This document shows, piece after piece, positions 28,362 through 35,066 of a stretch of DNA of 36,356 bases. Numbering within the stretch: the stretch's first letter is position 1; each line of letters starts with the position of its first letter. The position numbers were made by a program, and so were the translations under genes. The notes under the pieces are model-generated. The model made no database searches. It had not been told where the DNA came from and saw only the letters and a program-made list of their open reading frames with translations. The DNA is from Natronospirales bacterium. GTDB lineage: Bacteria > Pseudomonadota > Gammaproteobacteria > Natronospirales > REEB76. Location of the stretch: NCBI GenBank assembly GCA_021816765.1, contig JAKAXB010000018.1:1-36356 (forward strand). Reading direction: 5' to 3'.

Positions 28362-28367
28362 AATCTA
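28362..28367 (-). promoter_or_regulatory. Candidate -10 element for lipA
   Basis: On the minus strand this reads TAGATT, four of six matches to TATAAT. Its centre lies 32 bp from the centre of the palindrome at 28396, the spacing expected when an FNR-type activator sits at -41.5. Identified by eye. Confidence 0.4.
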
Positions 28368-28382
28368 GTCTCAGTGTGCGTT

Positions 28383-28410
28383 ATTCGCCTTGATGTTCAT
28401 CAAGGCGAAT
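28383..28410. promoter_or_regulatory. FNR/DNR-type operator in a 28-bp perfect palindrome
   Basis: TTGAT-GTTC-ATCAA (28390-28403) is a perfect FNR/DNR consensus, nested in a perfect inverted repeat with 13-bp arms and a 2-bp centre. It lies between the divergent lipA and fmdE-like genes and could serve both. Activator placement at about -41.5 fits a candidate -10 on each side. The regulator encoded at 34380 is the natural binding partner. Confidence 0.8.
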
Positions 28411-28466
28411 CACACGTATCGGGTAAAGAATTGTAGGCCTTCTTCAGGCCATCGAAAAACAACTTG

Positions 28467-29135
28467 ATGACGTACTATCCCGATTTCTTCGACGCGGCAC
28501 CGGTTATAACCTTGCACGATCCGCTGGCCCAGTTTCTGGGCGCTGTGGACGGCGGGATCATGGAATACCGCTATCTCGATGCGGTTAGGCTCACCGGTCA
28601 TTCCTGCCCCACCGTAGCCCGCGCATTCTTGATGACGCGCGCGGCACTTAGCGCACTTTATGCCGACAAACTGCCGGTGCGCGGCGAGATCCAAGTGGGT
28701 TTCCGTGATGGCCTGCCGGATGGCACCACCGGTGTAGTGGCTAATGTAGTGGGCCTGATCACCGGTGCCGCGGGCCCCAGCGGTTTCAAAGGCCTCGGCA
28801 GCCGTTTCCATCGTAGCGGCCTGCTGAGGTTTGACACCCATATTGACGAGGAGATCCGCTTCCTGCGCACCGACAACAGCACAGCGGTGACAGTAACTGC
28901 AAATCTTGGTCGGGTGCCGGCCAGTGCGCGCACACGGGAACTGCTGAGGCTGTGCCTAACCGGGAATGCGAGCCAGGAGCAACAGACCGATTTCCGTAAT
29001 CTGTGGCAGGCGCGGGTGCGGACACTGCTGCTGGAATGCGCTGACGATCCGGCGGTGATCGGCGTATCGCGGATTGCAACCGCACCGACGCTTGATTTCC
29101 ATCAAGGCTGCACCGTGGCGGTCGGCGCATCATAG
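28467..29135 (+). CDS. FmdE-like protein
   Basis: This 222-residue protein resembles FmdE, named for the molybdenum formylmethanofuran dehydrogenase operon but widespread outside methanogens. The conserved core is LDAVRLTGHSCPTVARAFLMTRAALSALY, with a His-Ser-Cys that can bind metal. VGFRDGLPDGTTGVVANVVGLITGAAGPSGFKGL follows. The reaction is unknown; metal or redox-enzyme assembly has been suggested for relatives. ATG 28467 is preferred over TTG 28464. It is divergent from lipA and heads the plus-strand operon. Confidence 0.8.
   Translation: MTYYPDFFDAAPVITLHDPLAQFLGAVDGGIMEYRYLDAVRLTGHSCPTVARAFLMTRAALSALYADKLPVRGEIQVGFRDGLPDGTTGVVANVVGLITGAAGPSGFKGLGSRFHRSGLLRFDTHIDEEIRFLRTDNSTAVTVTANLGRVPASARTRELLRLCLTGNASQEQQTDFRNLWQARVRTLLLECADDPAVIGVSRIATAPTLDFHQGCTVAVGAS
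29092..29105 (+). promoter_or_regulatory. FNR/DNR-type operator inside the fmdE-like gene, upstream of the Rieske gene
   Basis: TTGAT-TTCC-ATCAA, a perfect consensus, lies in the last codons of the fmdE-like gene (encoding LDFHQ) and 59 bp before the Rieske start. CATCAT at 29128-29133 is a possible -10 at the spacing expected for activation from -41.5. It would give the downstream genes a second, internal start point. Confidence 0.7.
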
Positions 29136-29164
29136 CTGTCACTTGCCTGTATCAGGAGTTTGGC

Positions 29165-29482
29165 ATGACGCACTGGTTTTCCGTCGCCCGGGTGGGTGAC
29201 ATCACCGATCGCGAATGCCGGGTAATTGACGTGAATGGTACCGAGGTGGCGGTGTATAACCTGGGCGGTACTTATTACGCCATCGAGGATTGCTGCAACC
29301 ACGATGGCGGTGATATCTCGGGTGGCTGGGTGGAGGACGATGTGGCCGTCTGTCCGCGGCATCTGGCGCGCTTTTCCATTCGCACCGGTGCGGTATTGGC
29401 CGGCCCCGCTTACGAAAGCGTACACAGCTTCCCGACTCGCGTGTACGACGGCGAGATCCAGATTAGCGACGATCGCAATTGA
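29165..29482 (+). CDS. Rieske-type 2Fe-2S ferredoxin
   Basis: This 105-residue soluble protein has the Rieske ligands C44-N-H46 in EDCCNHDGGDISGG and C63-P-R-H66 in VAVCPRHLARFSIRTGAVLAGPA. Spacing and length match NirD/biphenyl-dioxygenase-type ferredoxins and not the membrane bc1 Rieske. It should pass electrons to a partner oxidoreductase; no dioxygenase or NirB is present in the window. The start follows CAGGAG. The next gene begins 7 bp after its stop, so they are one transcript. Confidence 0.93.
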   Translation: MTHWFSVARVGDITDRECRVIDVNGTEVAVYNLGGTYYAIEDCCNHDGGDISGGWVEDDVAVCPRHLARFSIRTGAVLAGPAYESVHSFPTRVYDGEIQISDDRN

Positions 29483-29489
29483 GGATGCC

Positions 29490-30851
29490 ATGCCCGCCGT
29501 AAGCGACCGCCTCTCACGCTGGACGCCGCTGATTTTCGCCTGTGCACTGGTGAATTTTCTGCTGGCGCAGACCCTGATCGTGGCGGGTATGACTTGGCCG
29601 GAGATGGCGCTTACCGCGGGCAGCACACTCGTAACAGTACATCTCATTACCCTCGGTTGGCTGACGCTTTTGATGTTCGGTGCGCTGTTCCAGTTCGTGC
29701 CGGTGATCACCACAAAACCATTGTTGAACCAGTGGCTGTCGCTCGCGGTCTTGATACTTGTGGAGTTCGGTTTGGCAGGTATGATTGTTGGGTTCCTGGC
29801 GCTCAATCACGGTGCATCGGGTCTGGTGTACTGCCTGCCGTTCGGCGGGACATTGGTACTCGCTGGCGTGCTGCTGGCCATGGGGAATATCGTCACACCG
29901 CTGTTACACTCACGACCGCTGGCGTTGCCGGGGCGTTTCGTGCTGGCGGGTCTCGCCTTCCTGCTGGCGACGATTCTACTGGGGCTCACGTTCGCGTTAG
30001 CGCTCAGCGTGCCGGCTTTCACCCCGCTGGTGGCGCCGTTGCTAGCCGGCGGTGTCGGCTATCACGTCCTCGCCGGTCTGGGCGGCTGGTTCACGCTTAC
30101 CGCCATAGGCGTGAGCTACAAACTCCTACCCATGTTCATGCTGGCGCCAGAGGAACGCGGCTGGTGGGGAGAATGCGTGCTGCAGTTGGGTATATCCGGA
30201 TTTGGATTATCAGTGAGTGCCGGTTTGCTGTCCGTGTGGTGGCCACAGGCAGTTTTGCTGAATGCCGTGCAATATCTGGGCTGGCTCGCGATCGTGGTAG
30301 CCGTGATGGCGTACCTGATTGATGTACTGCGTTTGTACCGCACGCGCAAGCGCGCCCGTATCGAACTCCACAACCGCGCCACCTTCGGCGCCTTTTTGAG
30401 TCTGGCTGCGGCGCTCGTCATCGCCGTCATTCTGGTCGTGAGCCACCGGCTTGCCGCATACGCCCCGGCACTGGTGCTGCTGGTGCTGTTTGGCTGGCTC
30501 TCTGGTCTCGGCCTCACCCAGCTTTACAAGATTGTGCCTTTCCTCACCTGGATCATGCGTTACAGCCATCAGCTTGGCCGTGGCGCGGTACCCCGGGTAC
30601 AGGATCTGGTGGACGAAGCCCGCACTTCGCCCTGGTTTGTGATTTATTTCCTTGGTGTGGCGCTCGCGACACTTGGTGCTTTCATAAACGTCGCCTACGT
30701 ATGCCGTACCGGCGTGACTGTCAGTGCTGGCGCCACCTTGGGACTCGCATTCGAATACTGGCGCGCTTGGCGCGGCTATTACGCGGGACGCGCGCGGCCG
30801 GTCGCACCGATACCGCCCCCATGCCTGTCCAGAGGAGGACCTGCGCCATGA
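29490..30851 (+). CDS. 12-TM membrane protein with HCO/NnrS-like His motif
   Basis: This 453-residue protein has about 12 predicted membrane helices. Helix 2 carries VTVHLITLGWLTLLMFGALFQFVPVITTK, a His-TLG...GA..Q..PV pattern seen in heme-copper-oxidase-subunit-I-like and NnrS-like proteins. Helix 6 has GYHVLAGLGGWFTLTAIGVSYKLLPMF with a second buried His. These could be heme or metal ligands. A GAGG 5 bp before ATG 29490 fixes the start. Its stop overlaps the start of the DUF2249 gene (ATGA). It is not a canonical oxidase, since the copper-site histidine motif HPEVY is absent. Confidence 0.8.
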   Translation: MPAVSDRLSRWTPLIFACALVNFLLAQTLIVAGMTWPEMALTAGSTLVTVHLITLGWLTLLMFGALFQFVPVITTKPLLNQWLSLAVLILVEFGLAGMIVGFLALNHGASGLVYCLPFGGTLVLAGVLLAMGNIVTPLLHSRPLALPGRFVLAGLAFLLATILLGLTFALALSVPAFTPLVAPLLAGGVGYHVLAGLGGWFTLTAIGVSYKLLPMFMLAPEERGWWGECVLQLGISGFGLSVSAGLLSVWWPQAVLLNAVQYLGWLAIVVAVMAYLIDVLRLYRTRKRARIELHNRATFGAFLSLAAALVIAVILVVSHRLAAYAPALVLLVLFGWLSGLGLTQLYKIVPFLTWIMRYSHQLGRGAVPRVQDLVDEARTSPWFVIYFLGVALATLGAFINVAYVCRTGVTVSAGATLGLAFEYWRAWRGYYAGRARPVAPIPPPCLSRGGPAP

Positions 30852-31366
30852 CCACACCCGAACCGTTGACACTCGACGTGCGCGAGGAACTGCACCGCGG
30901 CGGTGAACCGTTGCCGCGCATCATGGAGACGGTGAGACAGCTCGCGCCCGGTCAGGCGCTGCGTCTGCTAGCCACTTTTGAGCCGCTGCCCTTATATGCG
31001 GTACTCGGCCGCAAGGGTTTTGGCCACCAGGCCATGCATCACAACGTGGAGGACTGGGAAGTGTTATTCACGCCCGGCACCGCCGTACCGGAACAGCCGA
31101 AGGGCAAGAAGCCGCACACGACGACGGTGTCCACCAGCGGCTGGCCCGCACCCAGCGCATTTTTGGACAACCGCGGCCTGGAGCCGCCGGAACCCATGGT
31201 GCGCATTCTGGATTCACTTGAACATCTCGGTCCCGGCGAAGTACTGGAAGCCATTAACGAGCGCGAACCGGTGTTTCTGTACCCGGAATTGGAGGCACGC
31301 GGCGCTGCCATCCACACGGACAAGCGCGACGACGGCATGCATCTGCTGATTCGCCGCGGGGCCTGA
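30848..31366 (+). CDS. Tandem DUF2249 protein
   Basis: This 172-residue protein has two copies of the DUF2249 unit. The first is LDVREELHRGGEPLPRIMETVRQLAPGQALRLLATFEPLPLYAVLGRKGFGHQAMHHNVEDWEVLF. The second starts at LDNRGLEPPEPMVRILDSLEHLGPGEVLEAINEREPVFLYPELEARGAAIHTDKRDDGMHLLIRR. A charged linker joins them. DUF2249 is a TusA-like fold often found near denitrification and hemerythrin genes; the function is not established. AGAGGAGG precedes the ATG, which overlaps the previous stop. Confidence 0.88.
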   Translation: MTTPEPLTLDVREELHRGGEPLPRIMETVRQLAPGQALRLLATFEPLPLYAVLGRKGFGHQAMHHNVEDWEVLFTPGTAVPEQPKGKKPHTTTVSTSGWPAPSAFLDNRGLEPPEPMVRILDSLEHLGPGEVLEAINEREPVFLYPELEARGAAIHTDKRDDGMHLLIRRGA

Positions 31367-31369
31367 GGC

Positions 31370-31696
31370 ATGAGCACCCATGCCCTGCCAAGTCGTGAAT
31401 ATGTGCTGGATGCCCTACACGAGGTGATTGACCCGGAACTCGGCTACAACATCGTGGACATCGGACTGATTTACGGCCTTGAGGTCGCGGATAACCTAAT
31501 CAAGGTCACCCTGACCATGACCACGCGCGGCTGCCCGGCCCAGGACTACATCATGGAAGGCGTGAAGCAGCGTGGACTGCGGATTCCCGGAGTGCAAGAC
31601 GTGGACATCCATCTGGTATGGGAACCGCCCTGGTCACCGCAGAAGATGACACCCGTCGCCAAGGCCTATTTCCATATCGAGGACGATTTACCGTGA
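31370..31696 (+). CDS. DUF59/MIP18 family metal-sulfur cluster assembly protein
   Basis: This 108-residue protein matches the PaaD/SufT-like DUF59 family: YVLDALHEVIDPELGYNIVDIGLIYGLEVADNLIKVTLTMTTRGCPAQDYIMEGVKQRGLRIPGVQDVDIHLVWEPPWSPQKMT. The conserved Cys lies in TRGCPAQ. Relatives help mature Fe-S proteins. It starts 3 bp after the tandem DUF2249 gene and its stop overlaps the next GTG. Substrates could be the Rieske protein or the ferredoxin here; that is inference. Confidence 0.93.
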   Translation: MSTHALPSREYVLDALHEVIDPELGYNIVDIGLIYGLEVADNLIKVTLTMTTRGCPAQDYIMEGVKQRGLRIPGVQDVDIHLVWEPPWSPQKMTPVAKAYFHIEDDLP

Positions 31697-31902
31697 ATAA
31701 CGTTACGAACCCAAACAACGAACTCTCGACAGTCAACCGGCTGTTCATGCGGGCCTTGCTGGCACTCGGCGAGGCCGGTGAGCGGGAACGAGCTTGCCGC
31801 TTGGCCGCCGCCGGTTGGACGGCACTGCGCCGGCAACATCCACGTGAGGCAGAACGCCTGAACGGGACATTGCACGCGCTGACCCGCGCTTCCCACCCCT
31901 AA
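31693..31902 (+). CDS. Small unknown protein (69 residues)
   Basis: A GTG at 31693 overlaps the preceding stop (GTGA) and opens a 69-residue frame that reads MNNVTNPNNELSTVNRLFMRALLALGEAGERERACRLAAAGWTALRRQHPREAERLNGTLHALTRASHP. It is mostly helical with a single Cys and many Arg. Coupling and placement between the DUF59 and DUF2249 genes support it as a real gene. No family was recognised. Confidence 0.7.
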   Translation: MNNVTNPNNELSTVNRLFMRALLALGEAGERERACRLAAAGWTALRRQHPREAERLNGTLHALTRASHP

Positions 31903-31919
31903 CCACACTGGAGACACAT

Positions 31920-32153
31920 ATGCCCGAGGCAAAACTGCTTGATGTCCGCATGCTCATTCCCGCCGAGCGCCACCAGCTGATCTTCGAAACCTACGAAAAC
32001 CTCAAGCCCGGCGAAAGTTTTCTGCTGGTGAATGATCACGATCCTAAGCCGCTCTACTACCAGTTCGAAGCCGAACACAACGGCGAGTTTTCATGGAAAT
32101 ACCTGCTGCAGGGCCCGCAAACCTGGCAGGTGGAAATCGGTCGTACTGCCTAG
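31920..32153 (+). CDS. Single DUF2249 protein
   Basis: This 77-residue protein is one DUF2249 unit: LDVRMLIPAERHQLIFETYENLKPGESFLLVNDHDPKPLYYQFEAEHNGEFSWKYLLQGPQTWQVEIGRTA. It shares the LxxGexFxLxNdhxPxPL pattern with the tandem protein upstream and matches the version often found beside NO-related hemerythrins. The ATG at 31920 follows GGAGA. It closes the plus-strand operon; a long hairpin follows. Confidence 0.9.
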   Translation: MPEAKLLDVRMLIPAERHQLIFETYENLKPGESFLLVNDHDPKPLYYQFEAEHNGEFSWKYLLQGPQTWQVEIGRTA

Positions 32154-32169
32154 CGCTGTTCAGGAATGC

Positions 32170-32203
32170 AAACAGCCGGTATGCAGCTGCATGCCGGCTG
32201 TTT
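32170..32203 (+). terminator. Long hairpin after the DUF2249 operon
   Basis: AAACAGCCGG (32170-32179) pairs with CCGGCTGTTT (32194-32203). The inner ATGCA/TGCAT extends the stem to about 16 pairs with one T-G. It sits 16 bp after the last stop of the operon. The following T run is short (TTT), but the A-rich and T-rich flanks make it usable in both directions. Confidence 0.7.
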
Positions 32204-32230
32204 GATCACACACGGGCCTTAAACTTCCAC

Positions 32231-32246
32231 GTGGATTAGAATCCAC
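32231..32246 (+). promoter_or_regulatory. Perfect palindrome upstream of nnrS
   Basis: GTGGATT-AG-AATCCAC is a perfect 7+2+7 inverted repeat 28 bp before the nnrS start. It does not match TTGAT-N4-ATCAA. It could be an operator for another regulator or a leader hairpin. The function is unknown. Confidence 0.35.
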
Positions 32247-32273
32247 TCTGAACGGTCCAATACGCATCACATC

Positions 32274-33440
32274 ATGCACCCCCTGTCACTAAAGCATCTC
32301 ACATCGCTGCTATGTCAGCCGTTCCGACTTCTTTTTATGGCGGCGTCGCTTTGCGCAAGTCTCGACATGCTGCTGTGGGCCCTATTCCTGTATTTGGGGT
32401 GGCTGCCAGCCGCATCACTTCCGCCATTGCTGTGGCACGGCCATGAAATGCTGTTCGGCTTTGCGGGCGCACTGATCGCCGGGTTCCTGCTGACGGCAGT
32501 GGCAGAATGGACCAAGCGGCTCACGGCCACCCCGCTCACGTTACTGCTGTTGGTAACGGTCTGGCTGATTGCGCGGATCGGGTTCCTGCTGCCCGCTTTT
32601 ATTCCCTACACACTCACCGCCATCCTTGACAGCACGTTCTTTCTGTTATTGGCAATCATGGTGGCGATACCGATCCTGCAGGCACACAATTACCGTAACT
32701 TGTTTGTCATTCCGCTGCTGCTAACTTTTACACTAGCAGATGTACTCTTCCATCTCGGCGTCACCGGACGGCTACCGTTGGCTCCCTATCAGGTACTGGT
32801 CTGGGTCATTGATCTCCTCACTCTGCTGATGCTGGTGATCGGTGGACGCGTCATCCCCTTCTTCACCTCCCGCCGGCTCGTTGGCGTCAAGATAGTGCGC
32901 TGGCGGCTGCTCGATTGGAGTGTGAATGGTGGAGGGCTCGTATTATTGCTGGTGGACATCATCGTCCCGAGTTCCCGGCTGCTGGGCGGTCTCTCGCTGA
33001 TTGTGGCGGTACTGGCCATCATACGGTTGGCCGCCTGGCGGCCGTGGCGGACCTTGCGTGAGCCCATGTTATGGGTACTGCACCTCGGGTACCTGTGGTT
33101 AGCGGTCGGTATTGCACTCCGGGGTGTGGCGCTGCTCAGCGGCTCGTTCGCGGAAATCACGGCACTGCATGCGCTCACGGTGGGCGCGCTGGGTTCACTC
33201 TCCATCGGCATGATGACGCGCGTGCCGCTGGGTCATACGGGCCGACCGATCGCGGCAGGTCCGGTCATGGCGGTCGTATTCTTCTTGCCGACACTCGCCG
33301 CCGTGCTGCGGCTCATGAACCTGCCCGGCTGGTTACCGCTTGCAGCGACCCTCTGGACCCTGGCATTCGCCACGTATTTTCTGCACTTCCTGCCAGTCCA
33401 CTTCGGTCCGCTCAGGGTGAACGCCACGATACCGCAATGA
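32274..33440 (+). CDS. nnrS: NnrS family membrane protein
   Basis: This 388-residue, roughly 12-helix heme/copper membrane protein is linked in several proteobacteria to relief of nitric-oxide stress and is usually controlled by FNR/NNR-type regulators. Diagnostic segments are PLLWHGHEMLFGFAGALIAGFLLTAVAEWT near the N-terminus and ALHALTVGALGSLSIGMMTRVPLGHTGRPI near the C-terminus. IGGRVIPFFTSRR lies mid-protein. The His residues in these segments are likely heme ligands. It stands alone after the DUF2249 operon terminator. No FNR-type palindrome was seen directly upstream, only a different palindrome. Confidence 0.93.
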   Translation: MHPLSLKHLTSLLCQPFRLLFMAASLCASLDMLLWALFLYLGWLPAASLPPLLWHGHEMLFGFAGALIAGFLLTAVAEWTKRLTATPLTLLLLVTVWLIARIGFLLPAFIPYTLTAILDSTFFLLLAIMVAIPILQAHNYRNLFVIPLLLTFTLADVLFHLGVTGRLPLAPYQVLVWVIDLLTLLMLVIGGRVIPFFTSRRLVGVKIVRWRLLDWSVNGGGLVLLLVDIIVPSSRLLGGLSLIVAVLAIIRLAAWRPWRTLREPMLWVLHLGYLWLAVGIALRGVALLSGSFAEITALHALTVGALGSLSIGMMTRVPLGHTGRPIAAGPVMAVVFFLPTLAAVLRLMNLPGWLPLAATLWTLAFATYFLHFLPVHFGPLRVNATIPQ

Positions 33441-33487
33441 ATTGCGATACTACTCATGAAGCATCATTATCCGGTTTGTCTATCTTA

Positions 33488-33895
33488 TTACCGGGAGCTG
33501 TAAATAGTTCGTATGGTTAATGCAGGCAACTTCATAAAACCGTGTTTCCCACGGAATTTACCGCGTTCCGACTCCGTGATGTACGAACAATATTGTGCTC
33601 CGCGTAATAATATGCGCGCCTGCTCGATCGCCTGGTGATAGAGACCTTCCATCTCGATATTGGGCTGGGCCGCTTCCGGCTCATCTGATCGGGCAGCCGT
33701 CAGCACATACACCGTCCCGCAATACGGACACTGCTCCCGCATGCTCTCGTGTATCGGCAGATACACCCGCTGATGGGAATTCCACAGGCTCGCGCCGGGC
33801 ATCGGACAGGACAATGGCAGATCCTTCCATGTGACGTGGCGGGCCTTCTGCGTGCAGGGCGTCTTGTAGCCGATGTTTTTCGAAACGCCATTCAT
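33488..33895 (-). CDS. zf-CHCC domain protein with C-terminal extension
   Basis: This 135-residue protein has a CHCC zinc finger like those of NDUFS6-related bacterial proteins: LSCPMPGASLWNSHQRVYLPIHESMREQCPYCGTVYVL, with C30, H41, C56 and C59. Usual relatives end soon after; here about 70 more residues follow (ARSDEPEAAQPNIEMEGLYHQAIEQARILLRGAQYCSYITESERGKFRGKHGFMKLPALTIRTIYSSR) with no recognised fold. AAGGAAAG precedes ATG 33895. It lies 23 bp after the ferredoxin stop and shares its transcript. Confidence 0.8.
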   Translation of the reverse strand: MNGVSKNIGYKTPCTQKARHVTWKDLPLSCPMPGASLWNSHQRVYLPIHESMREQCPYCGTVYVLTAARSDEPEAAQPNIEMEGLYHQAIEQARILLRGAQYCSYITESERGKFRGKHGFMKLPALTIRTIYSSR

Positions 33896-33918
33896 GGACT
33901 TTCCTTCACAATCAGGCA

Positions 33919-34242
33919 TCAGCGTTGCAGCAGCGGCAGCTTGTCGGGCACGCCATCCCATTGTTTGGCGTCCGGCGGTGCCGGAATCTTGGCATCTATC
34001 ACCGGCCACTTCGACGCCAGCTCCGCGTTGATGGCGAGGAAATGCTCCTGGCCGCCGGGCACATCGTCCTCGGCGAAGATAGCCCCGACCGGACATTCCG
34101 CCACGCACAGGGTACAATCAATGCATTCCTCGGGGTCAATCACCAGGAAATTTTGGCCTTCATGAAAGCAATCCACGGGGCACACTTCCACGCAGTCGGT
34201 GTACTTGCACTTGATGCAGTTATCCGTGACCACATGTGTCAT
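33919..34242 (-). CDS. fdxA: 7Fe-type ferredoxin A
   Basis: This 107-residue low-potential ferredoxin has two clusters in its first 55 residues: [17 protein letters not shown] (C9, C12, C17, C21, C25) and [12 protein letters not shown] (C40, C43, C46, C50). The tail [27 protein letters not shown]...[12 protein letters not shown] is typical of proteobacterial FdxA. ATG 34242 follows AAGGAGAG; an in-frame GTG at 34263 would add seven residues. A TTGAT-N4-ATCAA site lies 69 bp upstream with a TACACT -10 at the expected distance, so oxygen- or NO-linked control is likely. Confidence 0.94.
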   Translation of the reverse strand: MTHVVTDNCIKCKYTDCVEVCPVDCFHEGQNFLVIDPEECIDCTLCVAECPVGAIFAEDDVPGGQEHFLAINAELASKWPVIDAKIPAPPDAKQWDGVPDKLPLLQR

Positions 34243-34282
34243 GTCACTCTCCTTGCAGACCACGATTTTGACTTGTCCGAGC

Positions 34283-34288
34283 AGTGTA
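34283..34288 (-). promoter_or_regulatory. Candidate -10 element for fdxA
   Basis: On the minus strand this reads TACACT. Its centre is 32 bp from the centre of the palindrome at 34311-34324, matching an activator at -41.5. Identified by eye. Confidence 0.5.
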
Positions 34289-34310
34289 TGACATCGGCGA
34301 CGGCGGCACC

Positions 34311-34324
34311 TTGATATGCATCAA
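34311..34324. promoter_or_regulatory. FNR/DNR-type operator between fdxA and dnr
   Basis: TTGAT-ATGC-ATCAA is a perfect and fully symmetric consensus, extended by C and G at its ends. It lies between the divergent fdxA and dnr genes, 69 bp from the first and 56 bp from the second. It can activate fdxA and place dnr under self-control. Confidence 0.8.
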
Positions 34325-34379
34325 GCTTGCAAGCACGATGGGCGCTGATTCAGCTTGCTGACTGTTTCAAGGAATCGTG

Positions 34380-35066
34380 ATGGATAACCGCAGCGTCCTG
34401 ACACGTGAACTACGCCACCATTACTTGTTTGCAGCACTGGATGCCAAACAGCGCACACGGTTGCTGGGACATATCCATACCCGCCCGTTTGCCGCCGGTG
34501 AGTTGCTGTTCAATCAGGGGGACGCAGCTCGGGCATTCTTCCTGTTGCAGTCGGGTGCCGTGAAACTCTACCGCATATCCGCCGAAGGCCAGGAAAAGGT
34601 CATGCGCCTTATCCGTCCGGGACAGAGCTTCGCCGAAAGCGTGATGTTCATGAATGAGCCGCGCTATCCGGTACATGGACAGGGAATCGAAGGCGGTTCA
34701 TTGGTGAGTATTGAGTGCGAGGCATTCTTGGCTATTTTACGTGAGTCGTTCGATACTTGCCGCGCGGTCATGGCACAGATGACCCGGCGCATCCAGGCCC
34801 ACTGGGATGAGATCGAGTTATTGACACTGCAAAACAGCCGCTACCGGGTGATCCACTATCTGCTGGGGCTGGTGCCGGATGGGCAACGCGGTCGCGTCAA
34901 CGTGATACTGCCAACGCGCAAGGGACTGATCGCCGCACAACTGGCAGTCGCACCAGAAACCTTCTCGCGGGTGTTACGCGCGCTCACTGACGAGGGATTG
35001 ATCGAGGTACAGGACGAGGTGGTGGACGTTTATGATACTGAGGTGCTGCGTCTTCATATACGCTAA
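34380..35066 (+). CDS. dnr: DNR-type Crp/Fnr family regulator
   Basis: This 228-residue regulator has a cNMP-like sensor domain (about residues 15-125), a long dimer helix (RAVMAQMTRRIQAHWDEIELLTLQNSRYRVIHYLL) and a winged helix. The recognition helix QLAVAPETFSRVLRALTDEGLI keeps E193, S196 and R197, the residues that in FNR-like proteins read TTGAT. The N-terminal cysteine cluster of FNR is absent, so it should not sense oxygen by Fe-S; DNR/NNR proteins of this form respond to NO, probably through heme. ATG 34380 is preferred over GTG 34377. Its stop overlaps that of the convergent hemerythrin gene. Confidence 0.9.
   Translation: MDNRSVLTRELRHHYLFAALDAKQRTRLLGHIHTRPFAAGELLFNQGDAARAFFLLQSGAVKLYRISAEGQEKVMRLIRPGQSFAESVMFMNEPRYPVHGQGIEGGSLVSIECEAFLAILRESFDTCRAVMAQMTRRIQAHWDEIELLTLQNSRYRVIHYLLGLVPDGQRGRVNVILPTRKGLIAAQLAVAPETFSRVLRALTDEGLIEVQDEVVDVYDTEVLRLHIR

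Noticed and set aside
29165..29482. NirD subunit of assimilatory nitrite reductase
   Set aside because: The Rieske ligands fit, but no nirB-like gene adjoins; a generic Rieske ferredoxin call is safer.
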